From contig NZ_JAFKOI010000016.1 of assembly GCF_017303315.1 (NCBI RefSeq), positions 17,045 to 81,044 on the forward strand: DNA of 64,000 nt, in the 5' to 3' direction. The notes beneath the pieces were generated by a model that made no database searches, was not told the DNA's origin, and worked only from the letters and a program-made list of their open reading frames with translations. Both the position numbers and the translations under genes were made by a program. Origin of the DNA: Bacillus sp. NTK071 (GTDB taxonomy: Bacteria; Bacillota; Bacilli; Bacillales; Guptibacillaceae). Shown here in pieces: positions 26,418-35,289 of the stretch (the stretch's first letter is position 1; each line of letters opens with the position of its first letter).

Positions 26418-27584
26418 ATGCCCGATCAGCCAAACGTCTTATCAAAACTATCAACAACTCTTAATAACTATAACATTCCTTATTCCTTTATAAATGAAAC
26501 CGCACTATGGCTTCAAGAAGTGAGCACAGCTCCTGATATCCTAGCAATTTCAATTCAATGGGATGGGTTTGAGTTTGTTACCGATGAATTCAACAAGATG
26601 TTCGGACAAGCTATACCAGAGCATTCAAACGAAAAATCTGTCGCCATTTATGAAATAAATGATCAAAAGGTGCTGGTGGAATGCACCTATAATACAGTTA
26701 TTCGTACAGACCCTTATTTAATTGAAGTTCCTTTTCATGGTTTTACTGTTCCTTGTATTTCCCTTTACTATTATCAACAGCTACCAGAATGGCGCTCCCT
26801 TGTAAATCAACATCTTATTATGATGCAGAATAAAGTTACAGAGCAAAATGAAAAATCATGGAATCAACAAACATATGAAGCGCTTCTTAACCGATTCGGC
26901 ACTCCTGAAGAGGCAGCGACTAAGTTGAAGGCGAATCCGGTGGCACGACTTAAATCACTTATGCCTTTCCTCCCTCCAATGGAAGACAAAAATGTAGCTA
27001 ATCTAATGGGCTCACATGGGATGAAGGCAACTGCTATGGGTTTGCTAGGAGCAAAATCGACTGTAATTGATTTCTCATATGAAAATGAACGGTATGCAAA
27101 GGAACTTGCAGAACAATGCAACGTGGAGTTATCTTATTATGTATCTGACATCCTTAAAATCGATGAGAAACACGATGGTACATTCGAAGTTGTCGTAATG
27201 GAACTTGGAATTTTACACTACTTTTTAGATCTTCAACCGTTATTCAAGGTTGTTAAGCGTCTTTTAATGCCTGGTGGAACGTTTATTGTACAGGACTTTC
27301 ATCCAATTTCAACAAAGCTTATTACGTCTAAAGGCAAGAAACATAAAGTGGACGGGAATTACTTTGATCCTTCCATTCATCAAAGAGGCGTTGCCTTTGA
27401 GAAACATCTTGAGAATAACACTGAAGAGAGTATTGTTCTCCAAAGAAAATGGACGCTAGGCGAGGTTATAACAGCCATTGCAGAGGAAGGATTAATGATT
27501 AAACAAGTAGCAGAAGAACCCAATAGTAAACTCCATGATCGTGGCATTCCAAAAATTTTTACAGTTAAAGCAATTAAACAATAG
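26418..27584 (+). CDS. Fusion of a degenerate nucleotidyltransferase-like domain and a class I methyltransferase
   Basis: 388 residues. Residues 1-130 resemble the minor nucleotidyltransferase fold (NIPYSFINETALWLQEVSTA then ILAISIQWD), but the GG[ST] and DxD catalytic positions are replaced (NET, ILAISI). Residues 170-388 are an S-adenosylmethionine-dependent methyltransferase: MGSHGMKATAMGLLGAKSTV is the SAM loop, VVVMELGILHYF the motif IV region and LLMPGGTFIVQDFHP motif VI. GAGGTGAAAAA precedes the ATG. The substrate is unknown; the N-domain may act as a binding module. Confidence 0.75.
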   Translation: MPDQPNVLSKLSTTLNNYNIPYSFINETALWLQEVSTAPDILAISIQWDGFEFVTDEFNKMFGQAIPEHSNEKSVAIYEINDQKVLVECTYNTVIRTDPYLIEVPFHGFTVPCISLYYYQQLPEWRSLVNQHLIMMQNKVTEQNEKSWNQQTYEALLNRFGTPEEAATKLKANPVARLKSLMPFLPPMEDKNVANLMGSHGMKATAMGLLGAKSTVIDFSYENERYAKELAEQCNVELSYYVSDILKIDEKHDGTFEVVVMELGILHYFLDLQPLFKVVKRLLMPGGTFIVQDFHPISTKLITSKGKKHKVDGNYFDPSIHQRGVAFEKHLENNTEESIVLQRKWTLGEVITAIAEEGLMIKQVAEEPNSKLHDRGIPKIFTVKAIKQ

Positions 27585-27596
27585 ACCTCCATACTA

Positions 27597-27622
27597 GAAA
27601 AGCACCCGATTGGGTGCTTTTT
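27597..27622. terminator. Bidirectional terminator
   Basis: AAAAGCACCC-GATT-GGGTGCTTTTT between two convergent genes. Confidence 0.85.
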
Positions 27623-27624
27623 CA

Positions 27625-28422
27625 TTAAGAAACAAGGGACGTAATAACTTCATCATCTCGTTTATCAGCATAATTTTTACCGATAACAATTCCCTCTTTA
27701 TTCATTAGTTCATTTAATTCACTAGCTTCTTCTTTTTCACCAGCTACGTAAATCTTTTCCCACTTACGATTTTTGGCTTTCTTATCAAGCTTAGCCGCCA
27801 TGGATTTATACCATCTTTCTCGATTTGCTTTAATTCGATCTTCATATAGTTCGCGTTGAGCGGTACTACCGTTACCGGATATGTTTTCGTTTCCAGTCGT
27901 ACCTTCGTATTTTCTCCAGTTATCTTCATCAGGATCCCATGCATATTCTTCACTATTTGTAAGGAAACCTAGCTCCGTTTCAAGAATCCGTACATAATCA
28001 TAATGAACAAGGATAATTCCTGTATTAGGATACTGATCTTCTAGTTGTTGTAATTGATCGAGCTCCGGTTCTTCTTCCCAGTATAAATTCGTTTCAACTG
28101 GTACTTGAGTTCGTTCTACAAACCAAATTTGGTCGTCTGAAGAAGCAATAATGACTAAACCACGATTTAAATCATTTTCGATTCGATCTAGCTCATTCTG
28201 TACTTTTTCTTTTACTTTCTCAAAATTTTCAAGTTCTTCTTTGTTGTCGCTCTGTTTTAAATAATCTTCAAAATTGCGGAATCCATTTTTCAGCTGAATC
28301 TTCCATTCTCCATTTTGTCGATCTGCATCACGACGGTCTGTATTTAAGTATAGTGTAAAAACTTTATTTGGCTTTTGGACCTGCGCATGTTTAAACTGTT
28401 CTAGCTTCTCTTTTAATAACAT
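27625..28422 (-). CDS. VLRF1-family aeRF1-type release factor-like protein
   Basis: 265 residues resembling the Vms1/eRF1-like family that is thought to cleave peptidyl-tRNA on stalled ribosomes. N-terminal KPNKVFTLYLNTDRRDADRQ and a central loop GNGSTAQRELYEDRIKANRE, which stands where eRF1 has GGQ and Vms1 its GxxQ loop. The C-terminus KWEKIYVAGEKEEASEL is conserved in the group. AGGAGGATAACA fixes the ATG at 28420-28422. The family call is from recall of the motif. Confidence 0.65.
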   Translation of the reverse strand: MLLKEKLEQFKHAQVQKPNKVFTLYLNTDRRDADRQNGEWKIQLKNGFRNFEDYLKQSDNKEELENFEKVKEKVQNELDRIENDLNRGLVIIASSDDQIWFVERTQVPVETNLYWEEEPELDQLQQLEDQYPNTGIILVHYDYVRILETELGFLTNSEEYAWDPDEDNWRKYEGTTGNENISGNGSTAQRELYEDRIKANRERWYKSMAAKLDKKAKNRKWEKIYVAGEKEEASELNELMNKEGIVIGKNYADKRDDEVITSLVS

Positions 28423-28563
28423 TGTTATCCTCCTCATTATTTCTTGGATATAAACTCCATTCCCGCATATTTCCTCGTATTAAACGTCAAATCATCTCGC
28501 CCATTTGTTTTCTTTTATATGGTCACTGTGAATATTATGTGATAGAATAAAATCATTAAAATA

Positions 28564-28578
28564 TAATAATGATTCTAA
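28564..28578. promoter_or_regulatory. PerR-like box upstream of pfeT
   Basis: TAATAATGATTCTAA matches the PerR 15-mer TTATAATNATTATAA at 13 of 15 positions and overlaps a possible -10 TATAAT (28562-28567). Confidence 0.55.
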
Positions 28579-28583
28579 TTTAA

Positions 28584-28598
28584 TGAAAATCGTTCTCA
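28584..28598. promoter_or_regulatory. Fur-like box upstream of pfeT
   Basis: TGAAAATCGTTCTCA matches the Fur 15-mer at 12 of 15 positions, 6 bp after the PerR-like box. In B. subtilis pfeT is repressed by PerR and activated by Fur, which suits the pair. The remainder of the 28423-28719 gap shows nothing else firm. Confidence 0.5.
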
Positions 28599-28725
28599 AC
28601 AAATGGTTTATAAAGACTTGTTTTAATCGCATTTTAATTGCTGTAATCCGAAATCAGGTTACACATTATAGCTTTAAATGAATAATTGAGGATGCTTTTC
28701 CCAATTATTCAAAGGAGGAATGATA

Positions 28726-30633
28726 ATGGAACAGGTTAATATTCAGTCCAACACATACCCAACGCATACTTCCTTTTGGTGGAACGTACTTAAAAGACAT
28801 GGTGAACTGATTGCTGCATTAGTTAGCGGTATTATTATTGCTTTCGCTTGGTTAATGGAAGGGACATTCACACCTCCTACCGAATCCACTCTTTATATCA
28901 TTGCTTTTATTATAGGGGGATTCGCTAAAGCTAAAGAAGGCATAGCGGATTCAATCGCTGACAAAGATGTTAATGTTGAACTCCTCATGATTATCGCGGC
29001 TATTGGAGCTGGTAGCATAGGATACTGGACCGAGGGTGCCATTCTGATTTTTATCTTTGCATTGAGTGGTGCACTCGAAACCTATACATTGAATAAAAGT
29101 GAACGTGAACTAGAGTCTCTTATGGAAATTCAACCTGAAACGGCTACGATACTTGAAAATGGGATTGAACGTATCGTAGCAGCTTCTTCCCTCTCAATTA
29201 ATGACCTACTTCTCATTCGCCCCGGGGAAAGAGTCCCAGCGGATGGCGTAATTATAAAAGGTCAAACCTCTGTTAATCAGTCAGCCATCACCGGAGAATC
29301 ACTACCTGTTACAAAGCAAATTGATGAAGAAGTTTATGCTGGTACTTTCAATATTTCAGGACATTTGACAGTGAAGATGACAAAGCGAAGCGAAGATACC
29401 GTCTTTCAGAAAATCATCACACTCGTACAGGAAGCTCAAGATCAGAAAGCACCCTCTCAATTATTTATTGAGAAACTAGAAGGTTGGTATGTTAAAAGTG
29501 TGCTCTCAATCGGAGCAGTTCTTATGGTGCTTCCTCATTACGCGCTAGGCTGGACATGGGATGAAACAATTTATCGCGCCATGGTATTTCTCGTTGTTGC
29601 TTCTCCTTGTGCTTTAGTCGCTTCCATAATGCCTGCGACGCTTTCTGCAATATCTGCAGGCGCACGGACTGGTATCCTTTTTAAAGGAGGGGTTCACCTT
29701 GAGCAACTTGGTACAATGAAAGCAGTCGCACTTGATAAAACAGGTACTCTTACTGAAGGTTCTCCTGTTGTAACAGACGTTTTTACACGGGATGATATTG
29801 AGGAAGACTTGTTTATTAAATACGTAGCATCAATAGAACGGCAATCAACCCACCCTCTCGGTAAGGCTATTGTCCAATACGCAGGTCCTTTTGACTGGTA
29901 TGAACCTGACCAAATGATGGATCACTCTGGATGGGGTGTTGAAGCTAAACTAGGTGAAACGACATGGAGGGTGGGTAAATTAGGATTTTTCACAGAAACG
30001 TTGGGATTCGATGCATTCCATGAGCAATATACCTTATTACAACAAAGTGGAAAAACGATCGTTCTGGCATCTGATGACAAAGGGATTGCGGGAATGATTG
30101 CACTTAAAGATAAAGTTAGAAGCGAATCTAATGCAATGGTGAAAGCTCTTAAAAAGCGTGGTATCGAACCTGTTATGCTGACTGGAGATAGCGAACAAAC
30201 GGCTAGAGCCATTGCTGAGGAAGTTGGAATTCAAACATATTACGCTAATTGTCTTCCAGAAGATAAAGTAAAGAAACTACAGGAGCTTAGAATGCAATAC
30301 GGTACGGTTGGAATGATTGGAGATGGCATAAACGATGCTCCTGCCCTGGCAGTCTCAGACGTTGGAATTGCTATGGGGCAAGGTACGGATGTAGCACTTG
30401 AATCTGCAGACGTTGTTTTAATGAAAAACGATCTTGGCAAGCTCACTCAAGCAGTGAGTTTATCGAACCGATTGAATCTTATTGTAAAACAAAATATTGT
30501 TTTTTCTATTTCAATTATCCTCATCCTAATCGCCTCGAATTTCTTTCAGTTTCTAACTCTTCCTCTTGGTGTACTCGGGCATGAAGGAAGTACGATTCTA
30601 GTTATATTAAATGGACTTCGCTTGTTGAAATGA
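28726..30633 (+). CDS. pfeT: P1B-4-type metal efflux ATPase, PfeT (ZosA) type
   Basis: Membrane ATPase exporting Fe(II), perhaps also Zn or Co. About 635 residues: no N-terminal metal-binding domain, an actuator TGES motif, the SPC membrane motif (SPCALVASIMPATLSAIS) that defines P1B-4, phosphorylation site DKTGTLTEG, HP motif in STHPLGKA and hinge GDGINDAP. The start ATG at 28726 follows AAAGGAGGA with 6 nt spacing; an ATG two codons earlier is too close. Tandem PerR- and Fur-like boxes upstream agree with iron/peroxide control. Confidence 0.88.
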   Translation: MEQVNIQSNTYPTHTSFWWNVLKRHGELIAALVSGIIIAFAWLMEGTFTPPTESTLYIIAFIIGGFAKAKEGIADSIADKDVNVELLMIIAAIGAGSIGYWTEGAILIFIFALSGALETYTLNKSERELESLMEIQPETATILENGIERIVAASSLSINDLLLIRPGERVPADGVIIKGQTSVNQSAITGESLPVTKQIDEEVYAGTFNISGHLTVKMTKRSEDTVFQKIITLVQEAQDQKAPSQLFIEKLEGWYVKSVLSIGAVLMVLPHYALGWTWDETIYRAMVFLVVASPCALVASIMPATLSAISAGARTGILFKGGVHLEQLGTMKAVALDKTGTLTEGSPVVTDVFTRDDIEEDLFIKYVASIERQSTHPLGKAIVQYAGPFDWYEPDQMMDHSGWGVEAKLGETTWRVGKLGFFTETLGFDAFHEQYTLLQQSGKTIVLASDDKGIAGMIALKDKVRSESNAMVKALKKRGIEPVMLTGDSEQTARAIAEEVGIQTYYANCLPEDKVKKLQELRMQYGTVGMIGDGINDAPALAVSDVGIAMGQGTDVALESADVVLMKNDLGKLTQAVSLSNRLNLIVKQNIVFSISIILILIASNFFQFLTLPLGVLGHEGSTILVILNGLRLLK

Positions 30634-30642
30634 TAAATTTAA

Positions 30643-30680
30643 CCAATAAAAAATGCAGCTCTAGGCTGCTTTTTTATTGG
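30643..30680. terminator. Bidirectional terminator after pfeT
   Basis: CCAATAAAAAA plus GCAGC on one arm, GGCTGC plus TTTTTTATTGG on the other. Confidence 0.8.
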
Positions 30681-31498
30681 CTTTTCTTACGGAAATAGTT
30701 TGAAGTAGCATTCACTTCTCCACCCACAATAATGACAAGTCCAGTCAAGTAGAACCAAAGCATGAGCGCAATCACTCCACCGAGACTTCCATAAGTAGCA
30801 GAATAATTACCAAAGTTATTGATGTAGTAAGAAAATACAAGTGATACAAGTTGCCACGTTACTGATGCAAAAATTGAGCCAATCAAAACATCCTTATAAT
30901 TCAAGCGTTTATTTGGTGCGTAATAGTAAATAAACATAAATACAATAATCATAATGGAAAGGCTCAAAAACCATCGAATAATTCCAAACATAAAACTAAA
31001 CGACTCTGGAATATCAAATAACGAGACGAAGAAACGCCAGAGCGTTTCACCAAACACCGGTAATACAAGTGCTACAACTATGACAAAAATCATAGCAAAC
31101 GACAACAGGATTGACAGTCCTCTTGCAATTAGAAAATGGCGGCTTTCTTTCACGTTATACGCTCTATTTAACGACTTAATAATCGCATTAATGGCATTGG
31201 ATGCTGACCAAATGGTTGCGATTATCCCAAATGAGAGAAGACTTTTACGGGCGCCATCTTCTAGAATCAAATTTTCCTGGATTGTAACAAATGATTCTGA
31301 AGGGGCATATTGGGATATTAAATCTAGAATTTGATCCTGAGAAAAATCAAAATGAGTCAAGAGGGTAATAGAGAATATTAAAAACGGAAAGAGCGATAGC
31401 AAAAAATAATAGGCAAGCTGCGCCGACAAATCCGTTACATAGTGCTCTTTCATTCTTGAGAAAAGCTGCTTTGAAAATTCACTAAACGTTGCATCCAC
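30674..31498 (-). CDS. yfkH: YihY/BrkB-family membrane protein (YfkH-like)
   Basis: 274 residues with six membrane segments. Family stretches: YVTDLSAQLAYYFLLSLFPF near residue 20, YAPNKRLNYKDVLIGSIFAS near 185 and NYSATYGSLGGVIALMLWFY near 225. Once called ribonuclease BN by mistake; the role is unknown. GTG start after AGGAGGGTAAATA. It closes a five-gene run beginning at yjbQ. Confidence 0.88.
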   Translation of the reverse strand: MDATFSEFSKQLFSRMKEHYVTDLSAQLAYYFLLSLFPFLIFSITLLTHFDFSQDQILDLISQYAPSESFVTIQENLILEDGARKSLLSFGIIATIWSASNAINAIIKSLNRAYNVKESRHFLIARGLSILLSFAMIFVIVVALVLPVFGETLWRFFVSLFDIPESFSFMFGIIRWFLSLSIMIIVFMFIYYYAPNKRLNYKDVLIGSIFASVTWQLVSLVFSYYINNFGNYSATYGSLGGVIALMLWFYLTGLVIIVGGEVNATSNYFRKKSQ

Positions 31499-31520
31499 TA
31501 TTTACCCTCCTGCTGCTTAA

Positions 31521-31922
31521 TTAATGCGTCATTGTATCTATATCTTTACCTGTTAACTCTTCACCTGCTTCAACAACTTTTGAACCGATTTCTTTAATAT
31601 CATGTTGCGTTTCTTTCACAAGATTAAACGCTTCAACTGAACTTTCTTTTAGTCCATTAAATTTCTCTGATAAGGTAGAGATGTCATCTTGTACTTCTTT
31701 CATAAGTCCACTCGCTTCCTCTACCGTTTGCTTCCATTTATCAGTATAGTATGATGGGTTGTTTTTCACATCACGTAACACATTACCTGCACGCTTAGAA
31801 CTTGTTTTAATCGATTCTCTTGTACCTCGATCAAGTAGCGAGATTATTGCACCTGCTAGTCCACCAATCAGGACTGCTTTAAACAATTTATTCTGTTTAC
31901 CGCCTGGATATGACTGACTCAT
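31521..31922 (-). CDS. YtxH-domain stress-type protein (YfkI position)
   Basis: 133 residues: a short basic start, one membrane helix (FKAVLIGGLAGAIISLLDRG), then a long amphipathic/coiled-coil tail, as in YtxH general-stress proteins. GAGGAGGGAATTAA precedes the ATG. It lies 22 nt before yfkH in the yfkJ-yfkI-yfkH order known from B. subtilis. Confidence 0.75.
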   Translation of the reverse strand: MSQSYPGGKQNKLFKAVLIGGLAGAIISLLDRGTRESIKTSSKRAGNVLRDVKNNPSYYTDKWKQTVEEASGLMKEVQDDISTLSEKFNGLKESSVEAFNLVKETQHDIKEIGSKVVEAGEELTGKDIDTMTH

Positions 31923-31996
31923 TTAATTCCCTCCTCGAGTTATAAAGATGAGACTATTTTCCCCTTATCATAAGCAATGAAACGCATTCATATGAT

Positions 31997-32863
31997 TTAA
32001 ACCGTGTATCTTTTAAGAATACGATCCACCGCGCTTCCATAGCTTTCCCCAAATAGGACAAGATGAACAAGCAGATAATATAGCTGATAAATGGGAATTC
32101 GTTCTTCCCATCCATTTAGAAGCGGATAATCAGCTTGATATTGATTGTAGAACTCCGTTGAATACCCCCCGAATAAATATGTAAAAGCAATGTCAACTTC
32201 TCTGTCACCGTAATAGACGGCTGGGTCAATTAGGTATGGTTTGCCGCTCTCACTTTCAAGCCAGTTCCCTCCCCATAAATCACCATGTAGGAGCGATATT
32301 TCCGGATTATGTCCAAGGAAAGAGCGAAGGTTATCCTTTAATACCTCTAGTTGGTGGTTACGTTCTTTAGAGAGAATATTTTTCTCATTCGCTATCCTCT
32401 GAATTGTACCAAGTCGGTGATCTCGAAAGAAAGCTACCCAATCTCTTTCCTGGTGATTGGGCTGAGGGAGTTCACCAATGTAATTGGGTTCAGCTAAACC
32501 CACAGTGGTTGCTCTCTTCTGATGCATTTCTGCGACCAGACTCCCAAGTGCCCGATCCGTTTTCCCGCTGGATGGCACGGAGGGGATCCATTCCATAAGA
32601 AAAACCATCTCCGATTTTTCACGGGGGAGAATGAGTAAGGGCTTTGGAACACGAATACCATGTTGCTTAAGAAGGCGAAGTCCTTTTTCTTCAACTTCAA
32701 AAAAATCGTCAGGAGCGGAACGATTTAATTTTGCAAAGTATTCTCGTGCGCCTGTTTTGATATAGAAAGCATCATTAATCGATCCTCCTGAAACGGCCTC
32801 GCAATTTTCAATCGATGTTTCGTCTCCCACTGCTCTTACTGCCTTATCTATTGCGTCCTTCAT
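31997..32863 (-). CDS. Fructosamine kinase family protein
   Basis: ATP-dependent kinase for sugar amines formed by protein glycation. 288 residues; kinase-like motifs are the N-terminal GGSINDAFYI, the lysine in EYFAKLN, the catalytic loop LLHGDLWGGNWL and the metal loop DPAVYYGDREVD, all typical of FN3K. Its ATG overlaps the yfkJ stop by 4 bases, so the pair are co-translated. The usual substrate in bacteria is ribulosamine or erythrulosamine on proteins. Confidence 0.88.
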   Translation of the reverse strand: MKDAIDKAVRAVGDETSIENCEAVSGGSINDAFYIKTGAREYFAKLNRSAPDDFFEVEEKGLRLLKQHGIRVPKPLLILPREKSEMVFLMEWIPSVPSSGKTDRALGSLVAEMHQKRATTVGLAEPNYIGELPQPNHQERDWVAFFRDHRLGTIQRIANEKNILSKERNHQLEVLKDNLRSFLGHNPEISLLHGDLWGGNWLESESGKPYLIDPAVYYGDREVDIAFTYLFGGYSTEFYNQYQADYPLLNGWEERIPIYQLYYLLVHLVLFGESYGSAVDRILKRYTV

Positions 32864-33330
32864 ATTCCTTTATCTTCCCTTATATGCTCGAGCAATCTCT
32901 CGCATCCGACCGTTACCATTTCATAAACTTGTTCAAAGTTCCCATCAAAATAAGGATCTGGTACATCTTCAAACTCACTGTCAGTCACATAATCCATTAA
33001 ACGTGAAATGGAATTTGCTGGCTGCATCCCTGCCATTTCATGAAGTTCCCCTAAATTGGCTGCATCCATTGCTACAAGATAATCAAACTGATCAAGATCG
33101 ATTTTTTTAACCTGTCTTGCCTTTATTCCATTCGTCGTGATATTTTTCTTGCTAAGTATTTCCGTTGTTCCTTCATGCGGAGGCTCGCCAATATGCCAGT
33201 CACCGGTTCCTGCTGAATCTACTTCAATTTGGTCAGAAAGCCCAACACTCTCTACTTGAGAGCGAAATATGGCCTCTGCCATCGGTGAGCGACAAATGTT
33301 ACCAAGACAAACGAATAGAACTCGTATCAT
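32860..33330 (-). CDS. yfkJ: Low-molecular-weight protein tyrosine phosphatase YfkJ
   Basis: 156-residue phosphatase. Phosphate loop C8-LGNIC-R14 (VCLGNICRSPMAEA) and general acid Asp in DVPDPYFDG near 125. In the LMW-PTP family some bacterial members instead act on fructosamine- or arginine-phosphate; coupling here with fructosamine kinase makes a phospho-sugar-amine role worth testing. It follows yjbQ by 2 nt. Confidence 0.92.
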   Translation of the reverse strand: MIRVLFVCLGNICRSPMAEAIFRSQVESVGLSDQIEVDSAGTGDWHIGEPPHEGTTEILSKKNITTNGIKARQVKKIDLDQFDYLVAMDAANLGELHEMAGMQPANSISRLMDYVTDSEFEDVPDPYFDGNFEQVYEMVTVGCERLLEHIREDKGI

Positions 33331-33332
33331 CG

Positions 33333-33737
33333 TTATCCCTCCATTGTTTTAATGTAAACCGTACGGTTACGAGGTCCATCAAACTCACAGAAGTAAATTC
33401 CTTGCCATGTTCCTAAAACAAGTTCTCCATTTTCAACAATGACCGTCTGGGATGCTCCTACAGTACTCGTTTTCAAATGGGAAGCTGAATTTCCTTCTGC
33501 ATGCCGATAATTGGAATGCTCCCACGGATAAACTTCAGCTAGTCTCATAAGCATATCATGCTTAACATCAGGATCAGCATTTTCGTTTATTGTAATACCT
33601 GCTGTCGTATGGGCAGAATACACAATTACCACACCGTTTTTAAAACCCGCCTCGCCGATAGCATGTCTAACTTCAGACGTAATATCAAGCATTTGATCCC
33701 GTTGATTCGTTTTAACAGAAATTCTTTTAAGCATCAT
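33333..33737 (-). CDS. YjbQ-family protein (UPF0047)
   Basis: 134 residues. The family motifs are [20 protein letters not shown] and the C-terminal [20 protein letters not shown]. The E. coli member has weak thiamine-phosphate synthase activity; the main role is unclear. The ATG at 33735-33737 is preceded by GGGGAGTGACA; a GTG two codons earlier is too close. First gene of the yfkJ run. Confidence 0.88.
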   Translation of the reverse strand: MMLKRISVKTNQRDQMLDITSEVRHAIGEAGFKNGVVIVYSAHTTAGITINENADPDVKHDMLMRLAEVYPWEHSNYRHAEGNSASHLKTSTVGASQTVIVENGELVLGTWQGIYFCEFDGPRNRTVYIKTMEG

Positions 33738-33833
33738 TGTCACTCCCCAGTCTATATTTGTACTACCCTTCTTCTCGTCTTATGATACGTAAGAACGAAT
33801 GAATTTCCCACCTCCAATTAACTGTTAAGTATA

Positions 33834-33864
33834 AATAACGCCGGCGGGGTTGCCGACGTTATAC
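33834..33864 (-). terminator. Terminator after the EAL-domain gene
   Basis: Minus strand ATAACGTCGGC-AACCCC-GCCGGCGTTAT with one mismatch, then TTAT; a weak T-run. Confidence 0.55.
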
Positions 33865-33867
33865 ATC

Positions 33868-35082
33868 TTAATAGTCATCGCGTTCATAGAGATACAGATA
33901 AGGAATATCAAGAAACAAATAATGGGTGTCATTAATTGGATAGGAGTAGGTACGAATGAGTTCATTTGTCTCAATGTCACTGTATAAATCAGAAAGGATT
34001 CCTACTTGTTCATGCCTCATCCTCACGATGTTTTCGAGAAAATATGGACGCCAACTCCAGTTATTTCCTTCGTATTCAGGCTGAAATTCCCAAACTCCTT
34101 CTCCACTCCGATAATAGTTAGAAGAAACTTGATGTCCGTCTTCATCACAAATATAACCTCTGAAGCAAGCATCTCCTAAAGAACGCGCAGCATCAGACAC
34201 TATATCATTCCAATTATTTTGCTTTGTACGCTTAATTTGTTGTTGTAAATGCCGATTGAAATCTTGCGATAACTCATACAAAGAAAGCAAACGCTTTCTT
34301 TCATGAACAATAAAATGATGGAATTCTTTTGCAAGAAGTGGCTTAAACTCATCATTCGAAAGAAATTCTGGGCCTGGCTTTCCAAAGTAATAACCCTGGT
34401 AATAACGGCCGCCGTTCTCCCAGGCATATTTCAATTGTCCAACTCCCTCAATCCCTTCAAACAATAACGTTGCCCCAATTTTGCGACCAAGCATGGATAG
34501 AGCATAAAGAACTTCTTTATATTCAGGAGGCATTCCTTTATCTTTGAGGTTCGTTAAACCAACTTTAATAATATTCGGATTAAGAATAGCGATTTTTTCA
34601 ATGTTACTCATCATATTACCTGCATGACTAATCGCAACCTGCACACCGAGACTTTTATAATAAGTGAGAATATGTTGAAGCTTCTGAAGCTCATTATCAT
34701 CAATATCATAGTCAGACACTTCAATCACAATTTTATCGAACACAATGCCGTTTGCTCCATATTCCTCAAGAGAATTTGACATTGTTTCACCATGGTCAAA
34801 TAGAAGATGTCTTGCGCTACAATTAAAGAATAAGCATTGATCACTTTCTTGCTTTTGAAAATAGCGAATCGCTAACTTTCGTATATGCGTATCTATTTCC
34901 ATTATGTAATCTTCTGGAATTGAGTGATCTTGAAAGAAAAACCCTAAACTTTCGATCCCATCATCTGTTTGAATTCGTCCGAGAACTTCGTATCCAATAA
35001 TCTGTTGCTTGTCAGCACTAACAATAGGCTGGAAGTATGGGAAAATATCTTCTTTCTTTCCCATTACATCAAGTGCATCCAT
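33868..35082 (-). CDS. ykuI: YkuI-like protein with degenerate EAL domain
   Basis: 404 residues: EAL domain (20-250) and a C-terminal PAS-like YkuI_C domain. The EAL motifs are eroded: EVLGR for EAL, AISHAGNMMSN where active enzymes have DDFG-T, KVGLTNL for the KxD site; the QGYYFGKP end is kept. So binding of c-di-GMP without hydrolysis is more likely than phosphodiesterase activity. GGAGGGGTTAGTC precedes the ATG. It is divergent from the LOV-STAS gene. Confidence 0.85.
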   Translation of the reverse strand: MDALDVMGKKEDIFPYFQPIVSADKQQIIGYEVLGRIQTDDGIESLGFFFQDHSIPEDYIMEIDTHIRKLAIRYFQKQESDQCLFFNCSARHLLFDHGETMSNSLEEYGANGIVFDKIVIEVSDYDIDDNELQKLQHILTYYKSLGVQVAISHAGNMMSNIEKIAILNPNIIKVGLTNLKDKGMPPEYKEVLYALSMLGRKIGATLLFEGIEGVGQLKYAWENGGRYYQGYYFGKPGPEFLSNDEFKPLLAKEFHHFIVHERKRLLSLYELSQDFNRHLQQQIKRTKQNNWNDIVSDAARSLGDACFRGYICDEDGHQVSSNYYRSGEGVWEFQPEYEGNNWSWRPYFLENIVRMRHEQVGILSDLYSDIETNELIRTYSYPINDTHYLFLDIPYLYLYERDDY

Positions 35083-35226
35083 GACTAACCCCTCCCTCGG
35101 ATAAAAGTAAATACTAATATTATACCATGAACCGCATAAACACTCTTTTCTTTCACCTTCTTCTCATCCTACTTAACTGAATTGATCAGTCATTTTTAAT
35201 CTTCCAGCAGAATAAATGGGTTTTCA

Positions 35227-35255
35227 TTGGAATTTATAACTAAGAGATTTATACT
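35227..35255 (+). promoter_or_regulatory. Sigma-A promoter of ytvA
   Basis: TTGGAA (35227-35232), 17-nt spacer, TATACT (35250-35255), about 60 nt before the ytvA start. Confidence 0.5.
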
Positions 35256-35289
35256 AGTAGTAACATTGAATGTAAAAGGTGATGATAGT

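Noticed and set aside
33868..35082. Active c-di-GMP phosphodiesterase
   Set aside because: The EAL-domain catalytic residues, notably the DDFG region, are replaced, so only ligand binding is proposed.
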